Shown piece after piece: positions 48,116-59,877 of a stretch of DNA of 64,000 nt. Below the pieces are notes generated by a model. The model made no database searches, had not been told where the DNA came from, and saw only the letters and a program-made list of their open reading frames with translations. Numbering within the stretch: position 1 is the first letter of the stretch; each line of letters begins with the position of its first letter. A program made the position numbers and the translations under genes. Source of the stretch: Rotaria sp. Silwood1 (lineage: Eukaryota; Rotifera; Eurotatoria; Philodinida; Philodinidae); NCBI GenBank assembly GCA_905250075.1, contig CAJNOP010000508.1:56779-120778 (forward strand), read 5' to 3'.

Positions 48116-49381
48116 TCATTTGGAAGTCTGCTCAGACTTCCAAGCAGCTTTACATAACGAGAAAAGTCCTCCTTTTGTCGTAACATTTTCAAGATAGATT
48201 GTTTGTTGAATAGTAGTTTTGTCAGTATCAATGTTCGTTACATGAAAGAGTGTATATGGTAAGATAAGAACTTCTCTTTCATCTTCAAAATCAGATATTC
48301 CAGGTAAATCCTTCGATAAAGTAAACAGTTGAATAGCTGTATCGCATGTTTCTGCAAAGTTGAAAACCATTAAAACTCCAATTTTCTCTTCAGAGACATT
48401 TCGAATGAAACTCAATGCAACATTTTTGTTAACGGATGATGAACAAAAACTGTTTGTCACGAGAATACTACTCTGATGTTTGAATGCCCATTTATATGCT
48501 CGGAGATCTTTTTTAGTCAGTGTTAAACCACGATAGGAGCAACCTTGATAACCACGATTTTTTAATGTATCGAGTTTAAAAAGAATTGGAAACAATAGAC
48601 AATCGGCACTTGTACCTCTGCCCAAGTATTGATAAAACGGTGTTTCAAGTGAATAAAGACGTAGAAGATGTTGAACATTCTTGGATTTATCATATTTAGC
48701 GAGAAGTTCACAAGCTTTCTTATACTCCGGATGTGATGAAGTAACACAGGTATCGATAAGACGTTGTATCTTTTGCATAGCTACTTTTTCGTTGAGGATG
48801 ATAGCGAGATTAGAATCATATCCAGTACGCTTCAAGAAAGCCATCAATATTGGTCGCCAAATAGATGAATTTAATACAGTTTTCATCGAATTAAAACCCG
48901 CTCGTACAAAAACAATGTCTTTTTCTTCACTTCCTTTTTCAATCCAATCATTGGGTGGCGTATCCTCGTCTTCTGTTAACTCTTCGATTTCTAAAGTAAA
49001 TAGACGTTGAACATCTTCTACTCTATTCGTAGAGAATCGCTGTGATTTGGATGGGCGATGAAACAGTTCACGGATCTTATTATTGTGAGTCTCTTCATAT
49101 GCTGTCAGACCATATCGATTTCTTCGATGTCGAAAAATTCCATGTTCAAGAAGAAACTGAACAACATGAAAATGACCAAAATAGGAAGCTGCATGTAAAG
49201 CTGTACTTCCATTGGGTTCAAGTTGATTTATATCAATAAAATCAGTTGAAAAAAAAATCTTTCGAACACAATCAAGGTCACCATTTCGACATGCCCAATA
49301 AAAATCACTGGCTTCGCCATGTTGAAGTTTACGAAGAATTGATACTTCTTTTTTTTCTTCTTTACTTCGCGTGTTTCCCAT
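48116..49381 (-). CDS. ankyrin-repeat ADP-ribosyltransferase, predicted N-myristoylated
   Basis: A single exon. I start at ATG 49381 because it gives MGNTRSKEEKK, a good N-myristoylation consensus (G2, S6) with a basic tail; an ATG 15 codons upstream (49426) would bury it behind a hydrophobic stretch. 421 aa. Ankyrin repeats at about 20-105 (GSTALHAASYFGHFHVVQFL). ART domain at about 240-390 with R284 in CSYRGL, SFCSSS (311-316) and E368-x-E370 in DEREVLILPY, the R-S-E set of arginine-specific transferases, all intact. Same domain order as the gene at 28.5 kb, but it lacks the membrane helix and PGRP part. Lipidation would place it at a membrane by another route. Confidence 0.8.
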   Translation of the reverse strand: MGNTRSKEEKKEVSILRKLQHGEASDFYWACRNGDLDCVRKIFFSTDFIDINQLEPNGSTALHAASYFGHFHVVQFLLEHGIFRHRRNRYGLTAYEETHNNKIRELFHRPSKSQRFSTNRVEDVQRLFTLEIEELTEDEDTPPNDWIEKGSEEKDIVFVRAGFNSMKTVLNSSIWRPILMAFLKRTGYDSNLAIILNEKVAMQKIQRLIDTCVTSSHPEYKKACELLAKYDKSKNVQHLLRLYSLETPFYQYLGRGTSADCLLFPILFKLDTLKNRGYQGCSYRGLTLTKKDLRAYKWAFKHQSSILVTNSFCSSSVNKNVALSFIRNVSEEKIGVLMVFNFAETCDTAIQLFTLSKDLPGISDFEDEREVLILPYTLFHVTNIDTDKTTIQQTIYLENVTTKGGLFSLCKAAWKSEQTSK

Positions 49382-49426
49382 TTCTACAACACCGAATAAA
49401 ATTATTCCGATTAAGCAGAAATTCAT

Positions 49427-52400
49427 TCGTGTTTTTTATGTAAAGAACAGCTGACTTGAAATTCGATCTTATCAGTTGATACTCTATGAAGAACAGTCAC
49501 TAATAATATCTCTCATTTTTCTAGAATTTATAGATTTGATCTTGCCTTAAAAAGTTATGGTTTAGCGAGATCGATAGCTCTTTTCATTTTAATTAGTACT
49601 ACAATTCTTAGAACACAATTTACCCTTTTCAATGCAAACTTCCTCTAAGAAAACGACAAGGCAATGATGTATTAATAAACAAAATTCACAATGAAATTTA
49701 TTCAATGATATATGATTGTTTTATTTATAAACCACGAAAAGATCTCAGTAAACTGAGAAAAATAATCACATACTCTAAGAATGGCAACGAGATATCACGT
49801 TATGTAGATGCTGTTTTTCAACTATCTTTTGGGGACATTCTTAACTAGGGTCGTTAGATGAAATACCTAAAAATCAGAAATTCTTGTTTTCAAAATTAGA
49901 AACAAATCGAAATGTTTCCTCCGAAAGCAAAAACTGATTATCAAGGGCAATTTTTTGCAAACAAATGACTACTAAGTAGACGTGCTCGTAGAAAACGCTT
50001 TACTTTTATCAATTATAGACTCATGCTTGATTTCTCATGATATTTCGTAGTAAAGAAATGTAATACCAACAAAATATGGTTTACAATTGGAAATCATGTA
50101 CTGTAGCTTAGGGACATCGATCATATTCGATCAAATGTATGCTCTCCTTACCAAACCAGCTAATTTGTTATTTGGATCGTTCAATGTCTACACGGATCGA
50201 AATATTCGAATTTCGCGATATTTACAATCTATCATGTGCCCACATTAGAAATTTACATTAGTGTTTATTTTTATTTCTTCGTCATGGTTGAATAGAGTAT
50301 GATGAGTTAGATTAAAAAAGATCAATATCACATATATTCAAACCGAATTTTTACGACAAGCAGAATTTTGTGTCTATTACTCTTTTTTTATTATCCCGTT
50401 TATGTAATACTTAGAGATGCTTACATGTTAAGATAAAGAGAGTTTATGAGATTTAAATGCTATAGAAGAACATCCATGCACTACGTTCTGCAGTTGAAAT
50501 ATGAGCAGTATGCGAATTTTTGACTCTACTCATGTGGGTATAAGAGCGATGCAAAGACTAAGAAAAGGCAAAGAATAAAAATGCATATGAAAAAGAAAGG
50601 TAAAAAAGGAAAAGAAAAAATAAACGAAAAAACGATGAAAAAAGAAGAAAAATTAAAGGCAGGGTGTCGTTCATACGAGCGATGATAGTAGAACTCAACT
50701 AGCTTTTCCTTTAGGTAACCTTAATTTTGTTTCATTCAATGATATCCATGTCAAGAGCAGCGACTCATGCTTTTCCAACAACTGTTTTACACGACTACTA
50801 CAAAAAAGCTGCGCAGAGTGATCATTTTTTCTTTCATGAAAATCATTCCAAAGAAAAACATCATAGTGAGAAGAGAAACGACCAAGATCTGTTGTGTGTA
50901 TAGAGTCTGAGTGTGAATATAGTGTGTGTACGTGTGAATCATTACTAATGATAGAAGACTTCGCATCCATACCAACACCAACACTCGTAGTTCTCTTAAA
51001 GTTTTTCTCTTCAATATGAGAAGCGAACGCACATTCTTTTCGCATATTCGTGAAAGAAAAAGAATGATGTAAACAGGAACTTTACTACGAGACATAAATC
51101 ATATTTTCAGGAAAAACTTTTCTTCAATGTAGTACGAAAAAAATTAATTTGTGTTAGTAAAAACGCTTATATTCCCCAGGATGAGCCTGCTCTATATGTC
51201 TAGCTACGTTGTTGTTTCTAGTCTTTTGCTCGTAGTTTTAAACGAATCTGAATGTAGTTGTCACATGAATTAAAAGAAAATCAATACCTCTATATACTCT
51301 TCATGTTGATATTTTTTATCATAGCCTAAACGCTGTCAGTCTCAGGTTTTTATTATTCTTGCATGTTCAGAAGTATTTTAGGTTGACTTTGAGATATTAT
51401 TATAAGGCATGGAGCTTTTCACTTTTATTCATATCTACGTGAAGATTTGATTTCTATGTTAGTAGCACTTTTTTAAATATCTCTTGATGTCAAAATCTTA
51501 GTTACATTACGCTGATAGTACAATGCTTGTCTATAAATTAGCTAAACATGATCTATAGGCTTGCTCGAAAAGCAAACAAACTAATTTTGTAATATGAAGA
51601 AATCATCAACGACTTAAAGTTAATTAAACTAATAAATAACTCTGAGATAGACACAACAAAGTGAATTAACGTGACTGCTAACTAACAACCATTTATCAAT
51701 TGATCGCTCAAGAGAAAAGTCAATCATTGAGATCTACTTCATGTCTGTCTGAGTCGTCAGTTACTGAGCACAACGAAATGAAGAAAACTCAAAATATGGA
51801 GAAAATTTATTGCTGCGCATCTGCTGAAGAGATTTGGTGTTGTATATGTCACAATATTTATTTTCTCGCATGATTGGAATATTTTATCTTTGCAGCAAGG
51901 TATTTCTATGTGTTTCTTACCGCTCGTTATTTTGCATATTCTTCTTTCTTTCTTTTTTTAATTTTTCTTACGATATACCGTGTTGCGAACGAATTTATAC
52001 AACATGCTCACATCAAGTTGCATACATACAAGCATGTGCGCAACACGATATACTTGAGTGATTTTCACACAGTGAGTCTTGTAAACGAAATGAAAAGAAA
52101 GTATATTTATATCTGAAAATATAATGAAGAGCAAAAGTAAAGCAAATTAAAACAGTTCTTTGATTTTGAAATGCGTAATATGTTATGTTACGAACATATA
52201 AATAAAAAGGTGCGAAAAAATATTCGACACTTATTCTGATGTGCAGTTGGTATTAAGTTATAATAATCTTTTGCATTTCTCTTCATACACTTTTAACTTT
52301 TTGTTCTTGAAATAAATCTATAGTTTAATAATATTAAGACAACAAAACGATTGAATGCTTGATAACCTTAGTATTTAATTTAGTGTACACGATATATATA

Positions 52401-52626
52401 CACTTGCATCAATCATAGACACATTATCGATCACACTCTTGCTGTTCATCTATAACATTTGCAATAATTTCGTCTGCTGTCAAATGAAATGAAAGAGATG
52501 TGATAGTTGTCGAGGCTAATATATTAAGAAACTCTTCTGAATAATAACATGTTCGTGCAGCTATTTTTATTCATCCACAGAAAAAGATGATGTAGGAAGA
52601 CAATGGTGTCTGCGTGTGTGTGTGTG
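49427..52626. other. 3.2 kb intergenic, no supported gene
   Basis: AT-rich. A minus frame at 50695-51045 (116 codons) has no recognisable domain and low-complexity content, so I do not call it. A GTGTGTGTG microsatellite leads into the gap at 52627. Confidence 0.45.
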
Positions 52627-52726
52627 NNNNNNNNNNNNNNNNNNNNNNNNNNNNNNNNNNNNNNNNNNNNNNNNNNNNNNNNNNNNNNNNNNNNNNNNNN
52701 NNNNNNNNNNNNNNNNNNNNNNNNNN
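52627..52726. other. assembly gap (100 N)
   Basis: Exactly 100 N directly after a (GT)n tract; the microsatellite probably broke the assembly. Confidence 0.99.
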
Positions 52727-54342
52727 TCTTCTTCTACTTGATACCAACATCCTATCTGAAAACGTGTTCAGGAACTGTTCAGTTGCTATGAAAAAATGTT
52801 AAAATCTACCAATTAGATGTACAAAGAATGATCTCACAAGATTTCTGTCAATTCAATGAGTAATAAGCAAGCAATTTTGTTTTTTATAAATCATTTCATC
52901 AGAAAATATACAAAGCAAACTTAAATTCATTGGACTTTGAATGTAGCATTTATCTTTCGATGTTTCTTCTGAAATTAGACTGCTAATTCTTATTCTACTT
53001 AGGTAGTCTAATTCATTTAGTAAACTGTTCGTAACTGTACTTAGGAACAGAATTTACGAAGATATGCTGCTAGTAACTAAACAGTAATTTTGATATAATT
53101 TGATTAAAGCTTTCCGAGATCAAGGAATCCAAACCTATAAATAGTTTCTTGAAATGTTCTCCGAAAGTTTTAGTTTTCTCAATTTATGACGATAAACTAT
53201 CAATGTTTTCAGGTTAGTTCGATAAAAACTCGTTATTTCATAAACAAAGCTCCTTTAACTGAAAGATAGAACAGAAGAAAATTCAGTTATTACTTTTAGA
53301 TTCAAGTTTTCAATTTCAAAAGCTTTAGTCTTATTTTACTGAATGTCATTATTTCTATTAAATAGTCTTTTCCTGTGCGATTAATGAAACGAAAACATTA
53401 GCAAACTAACTCTAGCTATTTCCTCATCTACCTTGGATGTAGATGTAAGTTGGTGATAGTGCAGAGAACATTCATACCCGTGTTGGCAAGTCAAAAGAGA
53501 TACAGCGTAGTCATAAGTATTCCTAATATTTGTATATCAATCATATTGTTACAAAAATGAATTTGCACACGTATGAATGAAATATACTCGTTACGTATCT
53601 CACACGAATGATACTATGTTGGAGGAATAATTTGAGTCCTTTTCCTTAAAAGAGCTCTGGTCAAAAGTGAATTGCAAGGCTCATTATAAAGAGGCTTCGA
53701 GATTGAGATTAGTGAACATTTGATTTTCAGTTAAAGGCGGACTCTGATCAATATAAATGTGAAAATAATTGAAATACATGAGAATAAGTTGATTTCTTCT
53801 TATTGCTTTTGTTTTCCAGGGTAGCCAGTTGTTATGGATTTTCGATTCTGCTTTCTTTTTTGTGTACGATCTTTATTTCAGCAAAAATGAATAAACTGAA
53901 CTTGAACAACAATCTTGCATATAGATATCGAGAAAGTGAGAAAAAGTAGAAATTAATTAAAGATAAAAAACTGATGAAAAGAGAATAGAAAAAAACACAC
54001 ACATATAGTGAACATGACAGTATGCCACATCACTTCACTTTAACACTATACCGATGCCACACGTGACTCTTATTTCCGTAGTGTGGATCAACATCTCACA
54101 ACGAGGAATGTTGACTCTTACATTAACGGTTATATCGATGTCGTTGTGCATGTATTAGAAGACCATAAAATGAAATAGATATCCTGTAATCTGTTTTCCT
54201 TCGATTTCATCATCTGGAATGATACGGCAAACATTTCGTTGACAATCTGACTGCTTTACGAGTCCATTAGGACAGTGTTTGCATTCGAGAACAATCTTTA
54301 TATCGTACCATTCATGATCTATCATAACAGTATCAGTTGGAC
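52727..54342. other. 1.6 kb intergenic, no supported gene
   Basis: Stops in all frames; no RNA gene or repeat recognised. Confidence 0.4.
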
Positions 54343-54399
54343 AGGGTGTGGGTGTTTAGGTATTAAGTGTCCCTTAACCCACATCCACACCCACACCCC
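54343..54399. repeat. head-to-head telomere-like island 11
   Basis: Left AGGGTGTGGGTGTTTAGG, loop TATTAAGTGTCCCTTA, right ACCCACATCCACACCCACAC. Compact and clean. Confidence 0.75.
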
Positions 54400-54549
54400 G
54401 AAATTTGGACACTGCTGTATGTAACAGGTAACGTCGGAAGTACTTTGACTCGAATGAAGTATGTCCCTTATAGATTTGTCCGATGTTAGCTGATTTCATG
54501 GTTGGAAGCAGTTTTTACTCTGCACTCATCATCGACAAGTGCCCAGGAC

Positions 54550-54842
54550 AAACAATCCGATGGTAAGATCTTGTAAGACTTTAAGTCTGATCTCACCTGA
54601 ACTCATAACATTAGAGGAATATCGTAAAGAAAATCATGGCGTCCGCAAAACTTACATCAAGTCTTAGCATATGATTCTTCTAAGATCGGACAGATGCTAT
54701 GATCTTGGAAGAATCGTATGCTAAAACTTGATGTAAGTTTTGCAGACAGCATGATTTTTGTGTAAGATTTCCTCTGATATTATAGGATCATACAATATTA
54801 AAGATCCGATCTGAAGATCTTACGTCTGATTTTTCGACCGGG
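54550..54842. mobile_element. 290-bp palindromic MITE (GTAAGATC ends)
   Basis: The arms pair over most of their length: GCAAAACTTACATCAAGTCT and AACTTGATGTAAGTTTTGC near the centre, GGTAAGATCTTG and AAGATCTTACG near the ends. No ORF. The family is not assigned. Confidence 0.7.
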
Positions 54843-55031
54843 GCCGCTTAGGAAAAAAGAATCATTGTATTCGCGATATCAACAAAATTAGATTTATCTA
54901 ATGATAGTGTTACTATCGTATAAGTTGAAGTACCATTTGATTCTTTCTCGAAACAATCAAGAACGTCTCGTTACGTATTTTGTGTCGGCAAAAATCGTAG
55001 AAGGTAATTTGTTTTTTCAAATGTAAGCATA

Positions 55032-55670
55032 GGCGGCGGAGCCACGAGGCCTGGGTAGGCACGAGCCTACCATAGATTGGAGGAGGGTAGGCTTGGGTAG
55101 GCTCAGATAAAGGCTTGGGTAGGCTCGAACCAGTACAGATAAAGGCTTGACTAGGCTCGATTTAATGTAAAATTTTTCTAATATTAGATAATTTTCATGT
55201 TCTTCTGTCAGATGACACGTTATTACAAGGTCAGTCCACATCTTATTATTACAAACTCGTGCCCAGTGACATACTGATTGGTTTCGTTGACGTCTATATT
55301 TACGTCGAATTCTTTATTTTCAATATAAGATAATTTAACTTTTGTTCTAAACTTCTATTCAAAATAACTTTTGAATTTTAAGTAATTAAAGAACAATACT
55401 CTTCCATAGGCGGTGAAGCCATTAGGCTTGGGTAGGCTCAAGTCTACCCTAGGCTGGCGGAGGGTAAGCTTGAGTAGGCTCAAACTTGGACAGATCAAGG
55501 CTTTGGTAGGATCTATTAAATGTAAGGTTTTTCCATTATTGTTTATTTTTCAAGTTTTTCTGGCAGATAACACATTGTTACAGAGTCAGCGTCAGTCCTA
55601 GACGGCAGAGCCATTAGGCTTGAGTAGGTGAAAGCTCATCAAGATTCAAGTTTCATGGGCTAAGAGAGGC
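55032..55670 (+). repeat. three successive copies of a TAGGCGGYGRAGCC terminal module
   Basis: CATAGGCGGCGGAGCC at about 55028, CATAGGCGGTGAAGCC at about 55406 and AGACGGCAGAGCC at about 55599. Each is followed by runs of GGCTTGGGTAGGCTC. A matching inverted end, GAGCCTACCCTAGATTC... CCGCCGCCCCTG, lies at 59838-59877. CAGGGGCGG-type ends are common in hAT elements, so these may be piled-up hAT-like termini. Confidence 0.5.
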
Positions 55671-55847
55671 TCAAACATTTGCTTCTCACTGTACCAGATT
55701 AACAGACTGCCTACTGTTTGAAAATTTTTGCTGTCGTCACCAGTAACTGCTAACTTTTTTAGGAAAAAAAAAACTAACGAGAGAACCTCCCCCGGTGTAA
55801 CCCTCAGATTTCAATGATTTTTTTGTCCACAGATACTACATAGTGCC

Positions 55848-57731
55848 CAAGTGAGCAAAAGACGGGGTAAATGACTAGTCTTTTTTCTAGTGCTGTCGAC
55901 CCGTCAGGCTTAATCTTTGTCTCAAATTCGACGGGCACATGACTAGTCCGGGATTTTCGGCCGTCATGAAGCCTGTCTAAATCACGTGATTGACGGGCGA
56001 CAGCGACGCCCGTCCAAAATGAGTTTAAAACTGAAAAAGTAAGGACGTCAGGGACGGTATATAGGACAAGTTGCAGTCTTGTGTGCAGTGGACGAGTCCG
56101 GACTAGTCTAAATGGAAATATGTAAGGATGAAGATTAGATTCGAACATGCGTACAATGTATTACTTACCCATCGCTTAGACCATTGAGCCATATGATCAA
56201 GAAATTAGCTTCTACATAGTCATAATCATTCTAAGATGCTATTTAATACAATTTTACTTAAAGTTTTTTATGTTCACATTTAAATAAAAATTATTTTTTA
56301 CAAAATATGACATTATTTGGACAATATTAAAAAAACAAATTCAAAAAAATTTGTATATTTTTTGGAAAAATATCTTTTGATTATCATTAACTAGGAATAA
56401 TTAGTTGCGTTAAAAAAAATAAATTTTAAATGTAAAAATAAAAAAGCTATTTATATTCAAAAGAAACCAGATTTTTTCATATGATGGCTTAGTTTTAAAT
56501 TAAAATTACCATATCTTCAACTAACAATTAAATTAACTTTGCTTAATTTAAATATATTCTTAAATTTAAAATTATTAGAATTTATATTTAAAATAAGATA
56601 ACATAAAATTATGACATAAAAAAATTTAAATTATTCTTCAGTTTTTTTTAAACATAATACATCTAATAATATTAAAAAATATAAATTAATATTACTCGCT
56701 ACGAGATGAATATAGTTCATTATACTTACTCCAACTTTTTTGTTAGTTTTGATATGCTCTTACATTTTCAACATATGAAAATACAAAATATAATAAGATA
56801 TATGAAGACAGGGATGCACAGAGCATATTATCTATTCTTGACCTCGTTGTTGATTATAGCTGACTCTCTGATTGTCATTCTACCTAGAGAAATATTTATA
56901 ATATCTTGGCGAGCGACATAGTTTTAACATGAAAAAATGCGTCTTATTAATTACCGTAACCATAATATAATAGATCAATTTTGATCCTCAATCCAGAAAG
57001 ATTTGAATACAAGACAGGCAATAAAACGATTGTTATCCTACTATCTAGTTCATAGATTAAATGTATTTGATATTATCCATTGATTATTTTTAACAAACGA
57101 TATAGATATTGAAAAGTTTTTCTACTTGCATTCTTACTTTCATTATTGATCAGTTCAAACGAATTAACAAGATATATTTGATTCAAAAAAAGTGGGTTGT
57201 TTAGAGTTTTCAGACTAGTCTGACTAGAACGGGTGACATACTCTTTAAAAAAGGACTAGTCATGACGAGCGCAGACGACGCTTCGGACTAGTCTTGACTC
57301 TATGAAATACGTTTCAGACTAGTCAAAGTCGTGTGACATCGACTGGTTTCTGATTGTCTAGTGGATGGACGAGAGTCAATTTGGTATCTTAGACTGTATA
57401 AATTGACGTCAGTCTATCTCAGTGTCCTAGTCTACCATCAGGATGCCCGTCCGGTTTTGAATACTGTCGGGTTGGATGTTCGAATCTATCTTCATCCTCT
57501 TTTTTCTTAGTCTTCGGACTAGTCTGGCCGGGTTCAAAGGACGAAATGGACTAGACATGACTGGGTTCAAGGACTTTCTGGACTAGTCCAGACGTGTTTG
57601 AAGGACATTTCTCCAAAAGGTGACTAGTCATGACGGGTGTGCAAGACGTTTCAGACTAGACTTGGCGGGCGTTGCGGACATTTTGGACTAGTTATGGACG
57701 CCGTCTTTCGTTATTTTTTGCTCACTTGGGC
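55848..57731. mobile_element. inner element nested in the outer foldback arm
   Basis: About 1.88 kb with terminal repeats CCCAAGTGAGCAAAA and TTTTGCTCACTTGGG. Beside each end is a zone rich in the palindrome GACTAGTC and in GACGGGC words; the middle (56210-57180) is AT-rich without a long ORF. It sits inside the outer element's left arm, and the outer right arm preserves the uninterrupted sequence, so the insertion is demonstrated within this window. Confidence 0.8.
56128..56202 (-). other. tRNA-like module (SINE or tRNA remnant)
   Basis: On the minus strand TGGCTCAATGGTCTAAGC fits a pol III A box, and 30 bases on GTTCGAATCTA fits a B box. No complete cloverleaf. A B box with the same flanks (ATGTTCGAATCTA, then TCTTCATCC) recurs on the plus strand at 57476-57497 in the opposite subterminal region. 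Confidence 0.4.
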
Positions 57732-58046
57732 TACTAAAAACCCTAAAAGGATTTGGGTTCAGGGCCCTTTCTTCAAAATTTATGGATATTTGAATTTCGC
57801 TTCTATATGGATCATAATATACAATATTAAAAAATCAGCAATTTTACGAAAATACGATAGAAAAACGAATTTGTTTTTTTTTGAGAGCATTCTTAGATAT
57901 TTGTTGTACTCATGAGAAATGTTAATCTTTTAGTTCTTCATATTATCGAGCTATAGAATTTCTGATTCGTGAAAAGAAAATCACATATTTATAGAGAGTG
58001 GTAGTACACGATGTGTTTGGTGAATTCAATGCATAAAGAAATTAAT

Positions 58047-58110
58047 GTTGGCGGAATAGTTAGACTTTTAATCTGAGGATCTGCGTTAGAGCAGTGAATA
58101 GTATTCCTCT
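58047..58110 (+). other. tRNA-Lys(TTT)-like remnant
   Basis: AGACTTTTAATCT forms an anticodon stem-loop with TTT, followed by GAGGATCTGC and a possible T-arm CTGC-GTTAGA-GCAG. The D arm and the acceptor stem are not convincing, and the T loop lacks the usual TTCGA. Probably a tRNA-derived remnant in the centre of the outer foldback. Confidence 0.35.
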
Positions 58111-59559
58111 TTTATGCGAAGGTCTTTCATTCAATGATGATGTTTCTTTGTGTTTGTTTTTTTTTACTACTAATTTAAGGTTTTTTGTTAACTTTGTCTC
58201 TAGTTTATTGAAAGTTTTTATAAAAACAAAAAAGCAAAGAAAATGTTTAAATGTATAAATTTTCAAAAGACAACAAAATCAGATACAATATTAAATAAAA
58301 CTTTCTGACATCAATGAATATGATAGTCAATAAAAAAGAGTATGAAGTGCAATTCATTATAGAATCAATGTTTTCAAATAACATTTTTGCTACTTCTTCA
58401 TCTCTTCTTGTATTTACATGTATCGAAGTTAATTTTAAACAATCAGAGATAAAATTTGACAAAATATAGACAACGCGGTATGGGTTTTTCATTATGTTTT
58501 CGGTAGAATAAGATTGTATTAAATGAAAGATAAAAATATGCCGATTATATGTAATTTTTTTGTTATATTATATGAAAAAAAACACGTGGAGTGTTCAATC
58601 AAATGTATTTATATGAAAATTACTAAATTAAGCACCTGTAATCAATATTAACGGAAAAGAAGTTTCTTTTTAATAGGACAATGCGCTGTTGATTTTCTTC
58701 AAGCAAACCAAATTCTATAGCTCGATAATATGAAGAACTAAAAGATTAACATTTCTCATGAGTACAACAAATATCTAAGAATGCTCTCAAAAAAACAAAT
58801 TCGTTTTTCTATCGTATTTTCGTAAAATTGCTGATTTTTTAATATTGTATATTATGACCCATATAGAAGCGAAATTCAAATATCCATAAATTTTGAAGAA
58901 AGGGCCCTGAACCCAAATCCTTTTACGGTTTTTAGTAGGGCACTATGTAGTATCTGTGGACAAAAATTCATTGAAATCTGAGGGTTACATCTGGAGAGGT
59001 TCTCTCGTAAGTTTCGTATGACTAAGTATTGCAACTAACATTGACAATGAGTTCATGTTATGCTCGTTTGTTACAAATGAAGAATAACCCTACAGGATAC
59101 AGTCATATCTGCTGTACGATGTCCAAAATTCTCTCCCCTCTCTGCGATTAATCTCAGATGCCAATCAAATATTTTCAACAAACTGTACAAACTCACAATG
59201 AGATTCCTTTTCTGTGAGCACTGCTGTGTCGCCATAATTGTAGTTTCCAGTAATACAAATCACAAACTTTTTCCAAGATGCAGTTCATCAAATAGATTCA
59301 GAATCTAATCGACTCCGAGCCTGAGTCTAAAATCTTTCTGTTGACCACAGTCAGATCTGGATCCAGGTACAAGTCCTCGAATTCAGACCTGACGGGTTCT
59401 AGCTGCACGTAAGAGCCAGTTATAACTGGGTTATTACGAGATTACCGTTAAAATTGTTTGAAAAATGTGTACGATGTGTTGGTCACCGAAAAATTAATCG
59501 AAAAAAATGTAGTATCTTTTAAATAATTATCAGATCGGGAGTAAAAAAATTGCATTGAG

Positions 59560-59633
59560 AGTGCGAGGATTACGAACCCGGCTTCGGATCCAAGAATTTT
59601 GCATCCGATGGACTATATCTGAAGCTCACTATT
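59560..59633 (-). other. tRNA-like remnant
   Basis: The minus strand reads ATATAGTCCATCGGATGC, later CCGGGTTCGTAATCC, spaced like A and B boxes. I could not fold a full cloverleaf. A SINE head is possible. Confidence 0.3.
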
Positions 59634-59837
59634 CAATCAAAAACAAAAGTTTAAGTGACTCTTTGAATACAAGTTTTTTGTCACAAGTTGTAAACTCATC
59701 TCTGATCTGCACTAATGTTATGCATTAAAAAATTTGAGTTCGAAATAAACAGTATTAATTGTGTTTTATTTGAATGGTATAGCATAAAAATTACCTCCTC
59801 TATTTTTAACCTGTTGGTAAGGCTCCTATTAAAAATA

Positions 59838-59877
59838 TTGAGCCTACCCTAGATTCAAACCGTTCCGCCGCCCCTGG
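59838..59877 (-). repeat. inverted GGCGGCGG terminal module
   Basis: GAGCCTACCCTAGATTC and CCGTTCCGCCGCCCCTG: the reverse complement of the modules at 55.0-55.7 kb, and the likely right end of a hAT-like insertion containing everything between. Flanks AATGTAAG and GACATAAG match at only five of eight positions, so the target duplication is not secure. Confidence 0.45.

Larger units (their letters stand above)
55773..59012. mobile_element. outer foldback element (long inverted arms), split by an insertion
   Basis: Left arm 55773-55850 plus 57729-57960; right arm 58712-59012. The arms are near-identical inverted copies (for example GGATTTGGGTTCAGGGCCC with GGGCCCTGAACCCAAATCC; GAGCTATAGAATTT with AAATTCTATAGCTC). 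The outer ends read CTAACGAGAGAACCTC and GAGGTTCTCTCGTAAG. The centre (57960-58710) is AT-rich and has no ORF. No transposase is present. Confidence 0.75.

Noticed and set aside
50695..51045. 116-codon minus-strand frame
   Set aside because: No domain, biased composition, overlapping frames and no splice partners; treated as chance.
55413..55601. 62-codon frame in the GGCTTGGGTAGGCTC repeat zone
   Set aside because: It lies entirely in repeated terminal modules of a mobile element.
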